Below, in pieces: positions 44,085 through 52,281 of a DNA stretch of 64,000 bases (position 1 is its first letter; every line of letters begins with the position of its first letter). The notes beneath the pieces were generated by a model that had not been told where the DNA came from, made no database searches, and saw nothing but the letters and a program-made list of their open reading frames with translations. Where the stretch lies: NCBI GenBank assembly GCA_963794655.1, contig CAWCEV010000008.1:310001-374000 (forward strand). The letters are read 5' to 3'. Made by a program: the position numbers and the translations under genes. The DNA comes from Roseiarcus sp963794655. GTDB lineage: Bacteria; Pseudomonadota; Alphaproteobacteria; Rhizobiales; Beijerinckiaceae.

Positions 44085-45104
44085 ATGCGGGCGATCGGAT
44101 ATCGCAAGGCGAGCCCAGCGCTCGACCATCTCGAACCATTCGACATCCCACGGCCAAAGCCGCAAGGCCGCGATCTGCTCGTCGAGGTCTGCGCGGTCTC
44201 CGTCAATCCCGTCGACTACAAGGTTGCAAGCGGCGGGGGTCCGGGCGGCGGGTCCTCCGACCCGGACGGAATCAAAATTGTCGGTTACGACGCCGCCGGA
44301 ATTGTCGCGGAAACCGGGCGCGAGGTGAAGCTGTTCAAGCCGGGCGACGAAGTCTTCTACGCCGGGAGCGTCGGCCGCCAGGGCGCGGACATGGAGTTTC
44401 ATCTCGTCGACGAGCGGATCGTCGGCAGGAAGCCGCGCTCGCTCGATTTCGCCGCCGCCGACGCCTTGCCACTGACCTCGATCACCGCGTGGGAGGCGAT
44501 GTTCGACCGGCTCGACGTCGCGAAACCCGTTCCAGGCGCGGCGCGCGCGATCCTGATCCTCGGCGGCGCCGGCGGCGTCGGCTCGATCGCGATCCAGCTC
44601 ACGCGGCAAGTGACCGATCTTGCGATCATCGCAACCGCTTCGCGGCCCGAAACGATAGCGTGGGTGAAGGACATGGGCGCTCACCACGTCATCGACCACA
44701 GGGCGCCGCTCGCGCCCCAGGTCGCGGCCCTCGGCCTGGGCAGCCCGGCGTTCGTGTTTGCTACGGCGCCGGTTGCCGGAGTCCTTGCCGACCTCGCCGA
44801 GCTGATCGCGCCGCAGGGACGCATCGCTCTCATCAATGGCGAGGCGGCCGATCTCTTTGTCTTCAGGCCGAAGAGCGTCTCCATTCACCATGAGCTTATG
44901 TTCACCCGGCCCTTGTTTCAGACCGCCGACATGGACGCCCAGCACAGGCTTCTAAACGAGGTCGCCGATCTCATCAATTCCGGCCGGGTACGCTCGACTA
45001 TGCGGGATAACTACGGACGCATCGACGCGGCCAACCTCATGCGCGCGATGACCTTCCTCAAGTCGGGCCGGGCGATCGGCAAGATCGTGCTGGCGGGTTT
45101 TTGA
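44085..45104 (+). CDS. Zinc-independent medium-chain alcohol dehydrogenase/quinone oxidoreductase-like protein
   Basis: The 339-aa MDR-superfamily protein has the GroES-like domain (about 1-130, LLVEVCAVSVNPVDYKVASG, GYDAAGIVAE) and the NAD(P)-binding domain with LILGGAGGVGSIAIQL (about 145-160). The Cys/His ligands of zinc alcohol dehydrogenases are missing, as in ZADH1/quinone-oxidoreductase types (annotated as zinc-binding alcohol dehydrogenase family by habit). It ends with GRAIGKIVLAGF. It lies 17 nt after the small gene, so putA, the small gene and this one may be one unit. The substrate is unknown. Confidence 0.88.
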   Translation: MRAIGYRKASPALDHLEPFDIPRPKPQGRDLLVEVCAVSVNPVDYKVASGGGPGGGSSDPDGIKIVGYDAAGIVAETGREVKLFKPGDEVFYAGSVGRQGADMEFHLVDERIVGRKPRSLDFAAADALPLTSITAWEAMFDRLDVAKPVPGAARAILILGGAGGVGSIAIQLTRQVTDLAIIATASRPETIAWVKDMGAHHVIDHRAPLAPQVAALGLGSPAFVFATAPVAGVLADLAELIAPQGRIALINGEAADLFVFRPKSVSIHHELMFTRPLFQTADMDAQHRLLNEVADLINSGRVRSTMRDNYGRIDAANLMRAMTFLKSGRAIGKIVLAGF

Positions 45105-45198
45105 CGGGGACTCTAAAGCGCGCTTACGCCAAACGGCGATGCGCGGGTGGAAACCTCGCCGCATTGACGATGGGAAAGGCTATTGACACCATCAATGG

Positions 45199-45360
45199 AT
45201 GCAGTTCGAGATTCTGGGCGAAATATCCGGGATCGAGACTTTCGCCACAGGCTCCGCGATTCGCGAGGTCGCGCGCCTAAGGCGGGTCTACGGTCGAGGG
45301 CGCTGGCGCAAGCGCAAGGGAGTCGCTCATATTCAGTTTTCCGATGGCTCGATACAGCTA
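45199..45360 (+). pseudogene. 5' part (54 codons) of a small conserved gene split by IS630
   Basis: ATG at 45199 opens MQFEILGEISGIETFATGSA and runs through VYGRGRWRKRKGVAHIQFSD to SIQL at the TA where the element entered. The missing end, AELHWYEAAGIGRREFKIKH-LL, lies at 46509-46577 in the correct phase once the element and one TA copy are removed. The restored protein has 76 aa. In place, the frame now ends just inside the element after VDRT, giving a 58-aa product without the C-terminal third. I recall many bacterial small proteins of the form ...YGRGRWRKLKG...AELHWYEAHGIGRKEFKIK with no known function. Confidence 0.9.
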
Positions 45361-46506
45361 GTGGATCGAACCTGACAGTTGAATCCCGGATGGGATTCCC
45401 TCTGGGATTTCGGCGTGCGAGTTTGCGTGATGCGCGCAGGAAAATCCCTTTCGGTTTCGTCTGCCGATATTTGTCGGCTCAAAGCCCTGGTTCGTGACCG
45501 CAACGCGCCGCAGAAGCAGGTCTGGCGGGCCGAGATCGTGCTGCTTACGGCCGATGGTGTCGGCACGAACGAGATCATGCGGCGAACCGGCAAGTCCAAG
45601 ACCTGCGTATGGCGCTGGCAAGAACGCTTTATCGAGGCGGGGTTCGACGGGTTGCTCCGCGACAAGACGCGTCCCTCGCGCATCCCACCGCTGAGCGCCG
45701 GGGCCGCCGAGCGCGTCGTCGCGCTGACACTTGGCGAACCGCCTGGCGAGACGACCCACTGGACCGGCTTGTTGATGGCGAAGGCGGCGGGGCTCAGCGT
45801 CAGCTCGGTTCAACGTATCTGGCGCAAGCACGGCCTCCAGCCGCACCGGATGCGCCAGTTCAAGCTGTCCAACGATCCGCGCTTCGTCGACAAATTGCGC
45901 GACGTCGTCGGGCTCTATGTCGATCCGCCCGCGCACGCCATCGTCCTGTCGGTCGACGAGAAGAGCCAGATTCAGGCGCTGGACCGCACCCAGCCCGGAC
46001 TGCCGCTGAAGAAGGGCCGCGCCGGAACGATGACACACGACTACGAGCGGCACGGAACGACGACGCTGTTCGCCGCGATGAACGTCCTCGACGGCACGGT
46101 GATCGGCCGCAACATGCAGCGCCATCGCCATCAGGAGTTCATCCGCTTCCTCAATATCGTCGAAAGACAGGTTCCTGCGGGGAAGACGATCCACGCCATC
46201 ATCGACAACTACGCCGCCCACAAGCATCCCAATGTCCGCCGATGGCTCGAACGCAATCCGCGATGGACATTCCACTTCACGCCGACGTCCGCTTCCTGGC
46301 TCAACGCGGTCGAGGGCTTCTTCGCCACTCTCACAAAGCGCAGGCTCAAGCGAGGCGTCTTCCGGTCCGTCACCGATCTGCAAGCCGCGATCAACCGCTT
46401 CCTCGAAGAGCACAATCAGCAGTCCAGGCCCTTCACATGGACCGCAGACCCGGACAAAATCATCGCCGCCGTCAGGCGCGGGCATCAAGTGTTAGATTCG
46501 ATCCAC
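45361..46506 (+). mobile_element. Complete IS630-family insertion sequence (1146 bp)
   Basis: The ends form imperfect 17-bp inverted repeats: GTGGATCGAACCTGACA on the left and, reverse-complemented, GTGGATCGAATCTAACA on the right (15 of 17). A TA dinucleotide is duplicated on both sides (45359-45360 and 46507-46508), the target rule of IS630/Tc1-mariner elements. One intact transposase gene fills the element. The interrupted host frame can be rebuilt exactly, so insertion is recent or the host gene is dispensable. Confidence 0.95.
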
Positions 46507-46509
46507 TAG
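45430..46509 (+). CDS. IS630-family DDE transposase
   Basis: The 359-aa transposase has an N-terminal helix-turn-helix region (about 15-130: GTNEIMRRTGKSKTCVWRWQ, then a second HTH with GLSVSSVQRIWRKHGL) and a DDE domain with Asp in IVLSVDEKSQ, Asp in HAIIDNYAAHK and Glu in WLNAVEGFF, the DDE triad of the family. The ATG at 45430 is preferred; a TTG at 45379 would add 17 residues. Its stop TAG is formed by the flanking TA duplicate plus the next host base, so the last sense codon is the last triplet of the element. Confidence 0.94.
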   Translation: MRAGKSLSVSSADICRLKALVRDRNAPQKQVWRAEIVLLTADGVGTNEIMRRTGKSKTCVWRWQERFIEAGFDGLLRDKTRPSRIPPLSAGAAERVVALTLGEPPGETTHWTGLLMAKAAGLSVSSVQRIWRKHGLQPHRMRQFKLSNDPRFVDKLRDVVGLYVDPPAHAIVLSVDEKSQIQALDRTQPGLPLKKGRAGTMTHDYERHGTTTLFAAMNVLDGTVIGRNMQRHRHQEFIRFLNIVERQVPAGKTIHAIIDNYAAHKHPNVRRWLERNPRWTFHFTPTSASWLNAVEGFFATLTKRRLKRGVFRSVTDLQAAINRFLEEHNQQSRPFTWTADPDKIIAAVRRGHQVLDSIH

Positions 46510-46577
46510 CGGAGCTACACTGGTATGAGGCGGCTGGAATAGGACGAAGAGAATTCAAGATCAAGCACCTGCTCTGA
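46509..46577 (+). pseudogene. 3' part (22 codons plus stop) of the IS630-split small gene
   Basis: Starting right after the right TA copy, the phase that continues the 5' part gives AELHWYEAAGIGRREFKIKH then LL and TGA at 46575-46577. On its own it has no start codon. It lies 14 nt before the start of the next small gene. Confidence 0.9.
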
Positions 46578-46591
46578 ATTAGCGCAAGGCC

Positions 46592-46822
46592 ATGGCGAAA
46601 CCACGAACAAAACATCTGGTCGTCTGTATCGACAACAATGGATACCCCGCGTCGCTCGAGAAGCGAAAAATCTATGTTGCGCTTCAAGACAGCAATGCGG
46701 AGCAACATGGGCTCCTCCGGATTATCGATGAATCGGGCGACGATTATCTCTATTCTAAAGCGTTGTTCCGCTTGATCGACCTGCCGGAGACCATTCGGAA
46801 AGCAGTGCTGGCCGCAGCTTGA
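46592..46822 (+). CDS. Small conserved hypothetical protein (76 aa)
   Basis: The protein reads MAKPRTKHLVVCIDNNGYPA, SLEKRKIYVALQD, LLRIIDESGDDYLYSKALF and a C-terminal LPETIRKAVLAAA. From memory this pattern (xVCIxNxGYPASLExRKIY...RVIDESGEDYLY) belongs to a widespread uncharacterised family that often stands beside the type of gene split just upstream. No catalytic motif or membrane segment is visible; the size and beta/alpha pattern fit a small single domain. Reading starts 14 nt after the rebuilt upstream gene, so the two were probably an operon before the insertion. Confidence 0.82.
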   Translation: MAKPRTKHLVVCIDNNGYPASLEKRKIYVALQDSNAEQHGLLRIIDESGDDYLYSKALFRLIDLPETIRKAVLAAA

Positions 46823-46824
46823 CC

Positions 46825-46866
46825 GCCCCGCGCGCCGCGCAAACCGATTGATCTCGGCGCGGGGCT
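46825..46866 (+). terminator. Possible hairpin after the small gene pair
   Basis: GCCCCGCGCGCCG and CGGCGCGGGGC form a GC-rich imperfect stem with an AT-containing loop. No T-run follows, so intrinsic termination is uncertain. Confidence 0.35.
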
Positions 46867-46929
46867 ATAAATAGCGAATCGCACAATTCACGTTCGCGCC
46901 CTCAAAATCGCAGGGCTCGAATGCCGCGC

Positions 46930-47976
46930 TCACGCCGCTTCGAGCGCGAGGCCCTTCGCGGCCGGGGCGATCCGCAGTCGGCCGCCGCGGATGAGAATGT
47001 TCACATGCGCGAGCGCCTCGCTGAAGGCGAACACGAGCTGGTGCGGGTCGTCGATCGGGCGGCCAAAGATGACCGGCACCAGTTCGGCGACGGTCTGCGC
47101 CCCCGCCCTGCAAGCCTCGAGGATGGCCAAGCAGCGCGCCTCGTGGTGGGCGATGAGCTCGTCGGCGCGGGTGCGCAATCCGACGAATGGCAGGTTGTGT
47201 CCGGGCAGCACCAGCACGTCCTCCGGCAGCTTCCGCTTGAGCGCCCGGAGCGACCGCAGATAGGCGCCGAGCGGGTCGCCTTCCGGGTCCATCGCCTCGA
47301 CGCTGACATTGGGCGAGATCTTGGCCAACACCTGATCGCCGCAAAGGATGAGATTGTCGTCTTTCGAATAAAGCATCACCTGCTCCGGCGAGTGGCCGGC
47401 CCCGGTCATCACCTGGAACTCGCGACGGCCGATCTGAAGCCGATCGTCGGCGATTAGGCGCAGAAACGTCCTCGGCGGCGGGGAGACCATTCGCAAATAG
47501 TGCAGTCCGTTGCCGAGCAGGAGCTCCGTGCTTTCCTCGGTGAGCCCATGCGAGCGGTAGAAGGACCGGTAAGGCTCCGACCTCAACCCTTGCGGATCGA
47601 GGCGAATGTTGAGGGAGATCAGATATTCGGTTTCGCTCATCGCCAGCTTGAGACCGAAGCGCTCGCAGAGCCATCCGGCGAGCCCGACGTGGTCGGGGTG
47701 GAAATGGGTGGCGATGACCCGGGTCAGTCTGCGCCCGCGAAGCGGCCCGGCGAAAAGCGCCTCCCAGGCGGAGCGCGACGGCGCGTCATCGATCCCCGCA
47801 TCGATGAGCGCGAACCCGTCGCCATCCTCGACCAGATAGACGTTGACGTGGTCGAGCCGGAACGGGAGAGGAAATCGCGCCCACAGGACGCCCGGACGTA
47901 CCTCGATCGCTTCGCCGGGCCTCGGCGGCACGGGATTGGGAAACCTCAGCGTCTCGGGCATTGCGCGATTCAACAT
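46930..47976 (-). CDS. Metallo-beta-lactamase fold hydrolase
   Basis: The 348-aa protein has the MBL metal motif THFHPDH (His91, His93, Asp95, His96), preceded by ALIDAGIDDA, and later GAGHSPEQVMLYSKDDNLIL, in which the third His and the bridging Asp are expected. A C-terminal helical extension (about 265-348) is of the LACTB2-like kind found in acyl-CoA thioesterase or ribonuclease-like hydrolases. It is followed (upstream on the other side) by a CoA-transferase gene on the same strand with 44 nt between, so thioester chemistry is possible. The substrate is unknown. A start at 47961 is an alternative. Confidence 0.88.
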   Translation of the reverse strand: MLNRAMPETLRFPNPVPPRPGEAIEVRPGVLWARFPLPFRLDHVNVYLVEDGDGFALIDAGIDDAPSRSAWEALFAGPLRGRRLTRVIATHFHPDHVGLAGWLCERFGLKLAMSETEYLISLNIRLDPQGLRSEPYRSFYRSHGLTEESTELLLGNGLHYLRMVSPPPRTFLRLIADDRLQIGRREFQVMTGAGHSPEQVMLYSKDDNLILCGDQVLAKISPNVSVEAMDPEGDPLGAYLRSLRALKRKLPEDVLVLPGHNLPFVGLRTRADELIAHHEARCLAILEACRAGAQTVAELVPVIFGRPIDDPHQLVFAFSEALAHVNILIRGGRLRIAPAAKGLALEAA

Positions 47977-48020
47977 CGTCCGGTTTCGTCCTTCGAGTGT
48001 TGCGTTCGCTCCGGCCCGCC

Positions 48021-49049
48021 TCAGCCAAGCGGAAAGAAGCGCGGCGCCGGCGAAGCGTCGAGTTCGCCCTTCGCGCCCGATCGGAAGACGCCTCGAGCCG
48101 CGTTATGCGGGTGCGCCGCGGCATCAGCGAGGCTCAGCACCGGGGCGAAGCATGCATCGCTGCCTTCAAGCAGCGCGCGCCAGTAGGCGGCCGGCCGGCT
48201 GAGGAAGAGGTCGCGAAACCGCGCCTTCAGCGCCGGCCATCCGGCGCGGTCGTATTGCGCTTTCGGATCGACGTCCGCAAGGCCGAGCCTTTCGATCAAT
48301 CGCGCATAGAACTTCGGCTCGAGCGCGCCGATGGTCACATATCGGCCGTCGGCGCAGGCGTAGACGTCGTAGAACGGCGAGTCGTGAAACATGCTGGGCT
48401 CCGACGTATCGATGAGCCCGGAGGCGCGCGCGGCGAGCGCGATGCCGGTGAGACTCGCGACGATGTCGACGATCGAGCAGTCGATGACGCAACCTTGGCC
48501 GCTGCGCCCGGCGGAGAAGACGGCGCTCATGATCCCAAACGCAAGGCCGAGCGCGCCGCCACCGTCGCCGATGACCGTCGGCGGCGGGATCGGGGCAGCG
48601 CCGGGGCGGGCAGCGAGCGAGAGCGCCCCGCTCAGCGCCAGATAGTTGAGATCATGTCCGGCGACCTGGGCGAGCGGCCCGTCCTGCCCCCAGCCGGTCA
48701 TGCGGCCATAGACCAGCCGCGGATTGCGCCTGGCGCAGTCGGCAGGACCGAGGCCGAGGCGCTCCATCACCCCGGGCCGATTGCCCTCGATGAGCGCGTC
48801 CGCGGTCTCGATGAGATTGAGCGCCGTTTCGACCGCGTCCGGGCGCTTGAGGTCGAGGGCGACGATGCGCTTGCCGCGCCGAAGCGGCTCCGGATAGAGG
48901 GGGCGCTCCGGCGCGCCGATAGGCTGTTTGTTCGGACGCACGACCGCTGTGACCTCCGCGCCGAGGTCGGCGAGCATGCGGCCGGCGAGCGGCCCCGGCC
49001 CGATGCCTTCAAACTCGATCACCTTAAGTCCGGCGAGCGGACGCAGCAT
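48021..49049 (-). CDS. CoA-transferase family III (CaiB/BaiF), alpha-methylacyl-CoA racemase-like
   Basis: The 342-aa protein starts PLAGLKVIEFEGIGPGPLAG, typical of the AMACR branch. The motif GHDLNYLALSGAL contains the catalytic His, and IGDGGGALGLAFGIMSA follows with the catalytic Asp, the His/Asp pair of alpha-methylacyl-CoA racemases. Transferase members instead use an Asp near 170. The enzyme would epimerise 2-methylacyl-CoA thioesters. It precedes the MBL hydrolase gene in a likely two-gene unit. Confidence 0.88.
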   Translation of the reverse strand: MLRPLAGLKVIEFEGIGPGPLAGRMLADLGAEVTAVVRPNKQPIGAPERPLYPEPLRRGKRIVALDLKRPDAVETALNLIETADALIEGNRPGVMERLGLGPADCARRNPRLVYGRMTGWGQDGPLAQVAGHDLNYLALSGALSLAARPGAAPIPPPTVIGDGGGALGLAFGIMSAVFSAGRSGQGCVIDCSIVDIVASLTGIALAARASGLIDTSEPSMFHDSPFYDVYACADGRYVTIGALEPKFYARLIERLGLADVDPKAQYDRAGWPALKARFRDLFLSRPAAYWRALLEGSDACFAPVLSLADAAAHPHNAARGVFRSGAKGELDASPAPRFFPLG

Positions 49050-49245
49050 GGGGAAGCCTGGCGAGAAACGTTGCGGGATCGATAAGTGTAGAGGGCAGTC
49101 CGGTTCGGAGGAAGAGGAGGCAAGAGCGCCCGCCGCTAATTCCCCGGAAGGTCAGGCTGGCTCACGGCTGGGCGGTTTTCATGGCCGAGCCCGCCGGTCA
49201 AGTCAATTCGACGAGGCGCTGGTTCGGAACCCGCGAGCTACGACA

Positions 49246-49503
49246 ATGGATTTGGCCCTCGGTTGTCTCGTGATGGCGATGGTTCCGGCTTACCTTATCC
49301 TCCAGCCACTCGCCTTGCTCCGGCTGTCAGGAAGGTGGCGGGGGGTCGCGGCGATTCCGCTGATCCTCGCCATCCCGGCCGCGGCCTGGTCCGTTTTCGC
49401 GCTCGCGCACGAGTCGAACCTCTGGCCGGTGATCTTCATCCTGTTTGCGCCCGCGGGGACAGTCTATCTCGCAATCGTGCTCGTCTTGAGCGCCGTCGTT
49501 TGA
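49246..49503 (+). CDS. Small hypothetical membrane protein
   Basis: The 85-aa protein has three hydrophobic stretches (about 5-25, 34-52 and 60-84) with almost no loops. The ATG at 49246 begins MDLALGCLVMAMVPAYLILQ; an open frame extends upstream but it is charged and unlike the rest. It is convergent with mtnA, whose 3' end is 18 nt away. I do not recognise a named family. Confidence 0.6.
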   Translation: MDLALGCLVMAMVPAYLILQPLALLRLSGRWRGVAAIPLILAIPAAAWSVFALAHESNLWPVIFILFAPAGTVYLAIVLVLSAVV

Positions 49504-49520
49504 ACGCAGCGCACGCCCGT

Positions 49521-50630
49521 TCAGACCTTCTCGAACGGCGCGCGCTCCGGGAATAGCGCCTTGAGGCCCTCCGGCGAAGCGTCGGCGACGCCGCGCTCGG
49601 TGATGAGCCCGGTCACGAAGCGGGCCGGCGTGACGTCGAACGCCGGATTGGCGGCGCGTCCGCCCTCGGGCGCAATTCTGACGCGACGGATCGCGCCGTC
49701 CTCGCCAAGACCCTGGACGAAAATGACTTCATCCGCGCCGCGCTCCTCGATCGGGATTTCCTTGATCCCGTCATGAACCGTCCAGTCGATCGTCGGGGAC
49801 GGCAGCGCGACATAGAACGGCACCCCATTGTCGCGCGCGGCGAGCGCCTTGAGATAGGTGCCGATCTTGTTGCAGACGTCGCCATTGGCGGTCGTCCGGT
49901 CGGAGCCGACGATGACCATGTCGATGAGGCCATGCTGCATCAGATGGCCGCCCGCGTTGTCGACAATGAGCGTGTGCGCTGCGCCGTGATGGGTCAGCTC
50001 CCAGGCGGTAAGCGAGGCGCCTTGATTGCGCGGGCGCGTCTCATCGACATAGACGTGGACATTGAGGCCCTCCTCGATCGCGAGATAGACCGGCGCGGTC
50101 GCCGTCCCGTAATCGACCGTCGCCAGCCATCCCGCGTTGCAATGGGTGAGGATGTTGACCGGCTCGCCCTGCTTCTTTGCGGCGGCCAGGCGCCTCATGA
50201 GCTTGAGGCCGTTGCGGCCGATCGCCCGGTTGATCTCGACGTCCTCATCGGCGATCCGCGCCGCCTCCTGATATGCGGCGTCGCTACGGACGTCTGGGGC
50301 AAGGGGCGCGAGACGCTTGCGCACGGCGTCCAGCGCCCAGCGCAGGTTGATCGCGGTCGGCCGGGTCGCCGCCAAGCTGTTCACCGCAGCGTCGAGCGCC
50401 GCATCGCTCGGATCCTCGCGCATCGCGAGCGCGAGTCCATAGGCCGCCGTGGCCCCGATCAGCGGCGCGCCGCGAACCCACATGTCGCGGATGGCGGTCG
50501 CTGCGTCCGTCGCGTTGCGAAGCGTAGCGATGCGGAACTCGTGCGGCAGCCAGCGCTGGTCGATGATATCGACGCTCGAGCCATCGGAGTTGAGCCAAAT
50601 CGTGCGGTACGGGCGTCCGTCGACTTTCAA
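49521..50630 (-). CDS. mtnA: S-methyl-5-thioribose-1-phosphate isomerase
   Basis: The 369-aa enzyme isomerises methylthioribose-1-phosphate to the ribulose form in methionine salvage. MtnA motifs are intact: MWVRGAPLIGATAAYG, the catalytic Cys in THCNAGWLAT, ETRPRNQGASLTAWEL and VGSDRTTANGDVCNKIGTY with the catalytic Asp. Translation probably starts at TTG 50630, preceded by GAGGAG. No other salvage gene (mtnB-D, mtnK, mtnP) is near, so it may serve a partial pathway such as the MTA-isoprenoid shunt. It is divergent from the ATP-grasp gene. Confidence 0.94.
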   Translation of the reverse strand: MKVDGRPYRTIWLNSDGSSVDIIDQRWLPHEFRIATLRNATDAATAIRDMWVRGAPLIGATAAYGLALAMREDPSDAALDAAVNSLAATRPTAINLRWALDAVRKRLAPLAPDVRSDAAYQEAARIADEDVEINRAIGRNGLKLMRRLAAAKKQGEPVNILTHCNAGWLATVDYGTATAPVYLAIEEGLNVHVYVDETRPRNQGASLTAWELTHHGAAHTLIVDNAGGHLMQHGLIDMVIVGSDRTTANGDVCNKIGTYLKALAARDNGVPFYVALPSPTIDWTVHDGIKEIPIEERGADEVIFVQGLGEDGAIRRVRIAPEGGRAANPAFDVTPARFVTGLITERGVADASPEGLKALFPERAPFEKV

Positions 50631-50836
50631 GACCGTCTGCTCCTCACCAGAGGCCGGGTTCGGCCCGCGGCGGGAATAACACAGCAGGCGAGCCCACGGA
50701 ATTCAGGTTCAGGCGCCTAAATAATTGACTTTCTTGGGCGTGGATCGTGACTTTATCGTGCACCGCGATCGAGAATTCTTCGGCCCGCGCGAGGCGGCCG
50801 ATTGAAATCATACCGACCCTGGGGCCGAACCGCGAG

Positions 50837-52021
50837 ATGACCAAGGGATCCTCCACGGCGCCCGCTTTCCTCGGGGCGAACGCCGCCGCCGCGCTCTCCC
50901 GCGCCGTGATCGGGTTCGAAAGCGAGGAATTGGCGCGCCGCCGCCTCGCCGGGTTCGGCTATCCGGCCGACGTCGCCGCCGAAATCGCCGTCTATCTCGC
51001 CCAGTCGACCGACCTTCCCCTGTTCACCGACGACATCTCCCGGGCGCTGTCCCAGGAGGGGATCGCGGCCGAATTCGTCGATCTTGACCGGTTGCCGGAG
51101 CGGTTGAACGACCTGGCGGCGCAGAGAGATACGACAATCGTCTGGGCGATCACGGATGGTTTGCGCTTCTATCGCGGCTCGTCTGTTCCCGCTTTAGCCC
51201 GGCTTGAGGGCTTCGCGCGCTTCGGCAGCCCCGCGGCGGCCGCCCATCTGTGCCAGGACAAGTTCGCGAGCCTCGCGCTTGCGGCCTCGGCCGGCCTCAC
51301 CGTGCCGCCGACCAGGTTGATGGAGGGGGAAAACGAGATCGCGGCGCTCGGCGACTGGACGCGCGCCTCCGGGCCCCTGTTCGTCAAGCCGAACACGCTC
51401 GGGGCGAAGATCGGCATATTCGCCGACAGCCTTTGCCGCGATCGAACAGAGGCGAGCGACCGGGCACAGCGCATCTGGGCACGCTATCGCGACCGCGCGC
51501 TGATCCAGCCCTTCGTCGAGGGCGACGACGTGCGCGTCAGCTATATGGACCTCGGCGGCGAATTCGCCGATCAGCTCGGCGTCGAACGGATCGTCAAGGA
51601 CGCCGCGAGTGAGGCCGGCGGAGCTTTTCTGACCATGAAGGACAATGAGACCCTGTCGGGCGCGCGCGACACCGCTGGCGGACGCGGCGGGTTCGGCGCG
51701 TCCCGTCCGGCCGCGTTTATCCCTCGGATGGTCGATCTGCGCGAAGAGACTGACGAGCGGTCGCGGCGAGCGGTCGCGCATATCCTCGATTGCAGCGCCC
51801 GCCTTGCCCGGCTCATTGGGCTTCGCGACCTCTTCTCGATCGATTTCCGCATCGACGCCGAGGGCCGGCCGACGTTTTTCGAATTCGAGGTCTGCCCGGG
51901 CGTGACCATCTACGACTTCCAGAATTACCTGCGTTCGCGCCGGGGCGTCACCCTCGGCAAGGGGCTCGCGAAATCAATGCGGTTGGCCTTCGCTCGCCGG
52001 GGCGAGGCGGCCGAGGCATGA
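50837..52021 (+). CDS. ATP-grasp family protein, D-Ala-D-Ala-ligase-like
   Basis: The 394-aa protein has the three ATP-grasp parts: pre-ATP-grasp (about 1-130), ATP-binding lobe with FASLALAASAGLTVPPTRL and PLFVKPNTLGAKIGI, and the metal-binding end FSIDFRIDAEGRPTFFEFEV followed by CPG, where the Asp/Glu/Asn metal triad of ligases is D-x-R-x-D...FEFEV. The position normally Asn (E-x-N) is F-E-V, a departure. It is expected to ligate a carboxylate to an amine or thiol. The ATG at 50837 fits; an in-frame ATG 30 codons upstream lies in the mtnA leader. No partner gene is adjacent. Confidence 0.78.
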   Translation: MTKGSSTAPAFLGANAAAALSRAVIGFESEELARRRLAGFGYPADVAAEIAVYLAQSTDLPLFTDDISRALSQEGIAAEFVDLDRLPERLNDLAAQRDTTIVWAITDGLRFYRGSSVPALARLEGFARFGSPAAAAHLCQDKFASLALAASAGLTVPPTRLMEGENEIAALGDWTRASGPLFVKPNTLGAKIGIFADSLCRDRTEASDRAQRIWARYRDRALIQPFVEGDDVRVSYMDLGGEFADQLGVERIVKDAASEAGGAFLTMKDNETLSGARDTAGGRGGFGASRPAAFIPRMVDLREETDERSRRAVAHILDCSARLARLIGLRDLFSIDFRIDAEGRPTFFEFEVCPGVTIYDFQNYLRSRRGVTLGKGLAKSMRLAFARRGEAAEA

Positions 52022-52281
52022 GCGCACGGCCAAAGGGTCGACCGTTGCACGGTTTTTGCAATCGCGTTAGCGTCGGCTTTCCAGGTGTACACACGTGTCC
52101 ATGTTGCAATCAAATTGTCATGACACTGGGCGGAAACAGAGGGCGGTGCCGCGAATTTCGGCGCCCGATCATCCGCGCCTGCCAACGCACAGCCAACAAT
52201 TTCGAAGCTTCGCAGGGTCGTCGCCCCTGACGGCGAACCCCATCGCGAAGCGGTCTGAGAACGTCGAGGAGGAGAAAGAGA
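52022..52281. promoter_or_regulatory. Leader of the ABC-transporter operon
   Basis: This 260-nt stretch has no gene. It contains an imperfect palindromic patch GGTGTACACACGTGTCC (about 52083-52099) with an 8-bp core ACACGTGT, followed by TTGCAATCAAATTGTCATGACA, which may hold promoter or operator elements. A strong GAGGAGGAGAAAGAGA ribosome site ends it. No regulator gene is nearby to match. Confidence 0.4.

Noticed and set aside
45609..46577. 322-aa plus-strand frame ending AELHWYEAAGIGRREF
   Set aside because: Most of it is an out-of-frame reading of the transposase; only its last 22 codons are the real 3' end of the split gene.
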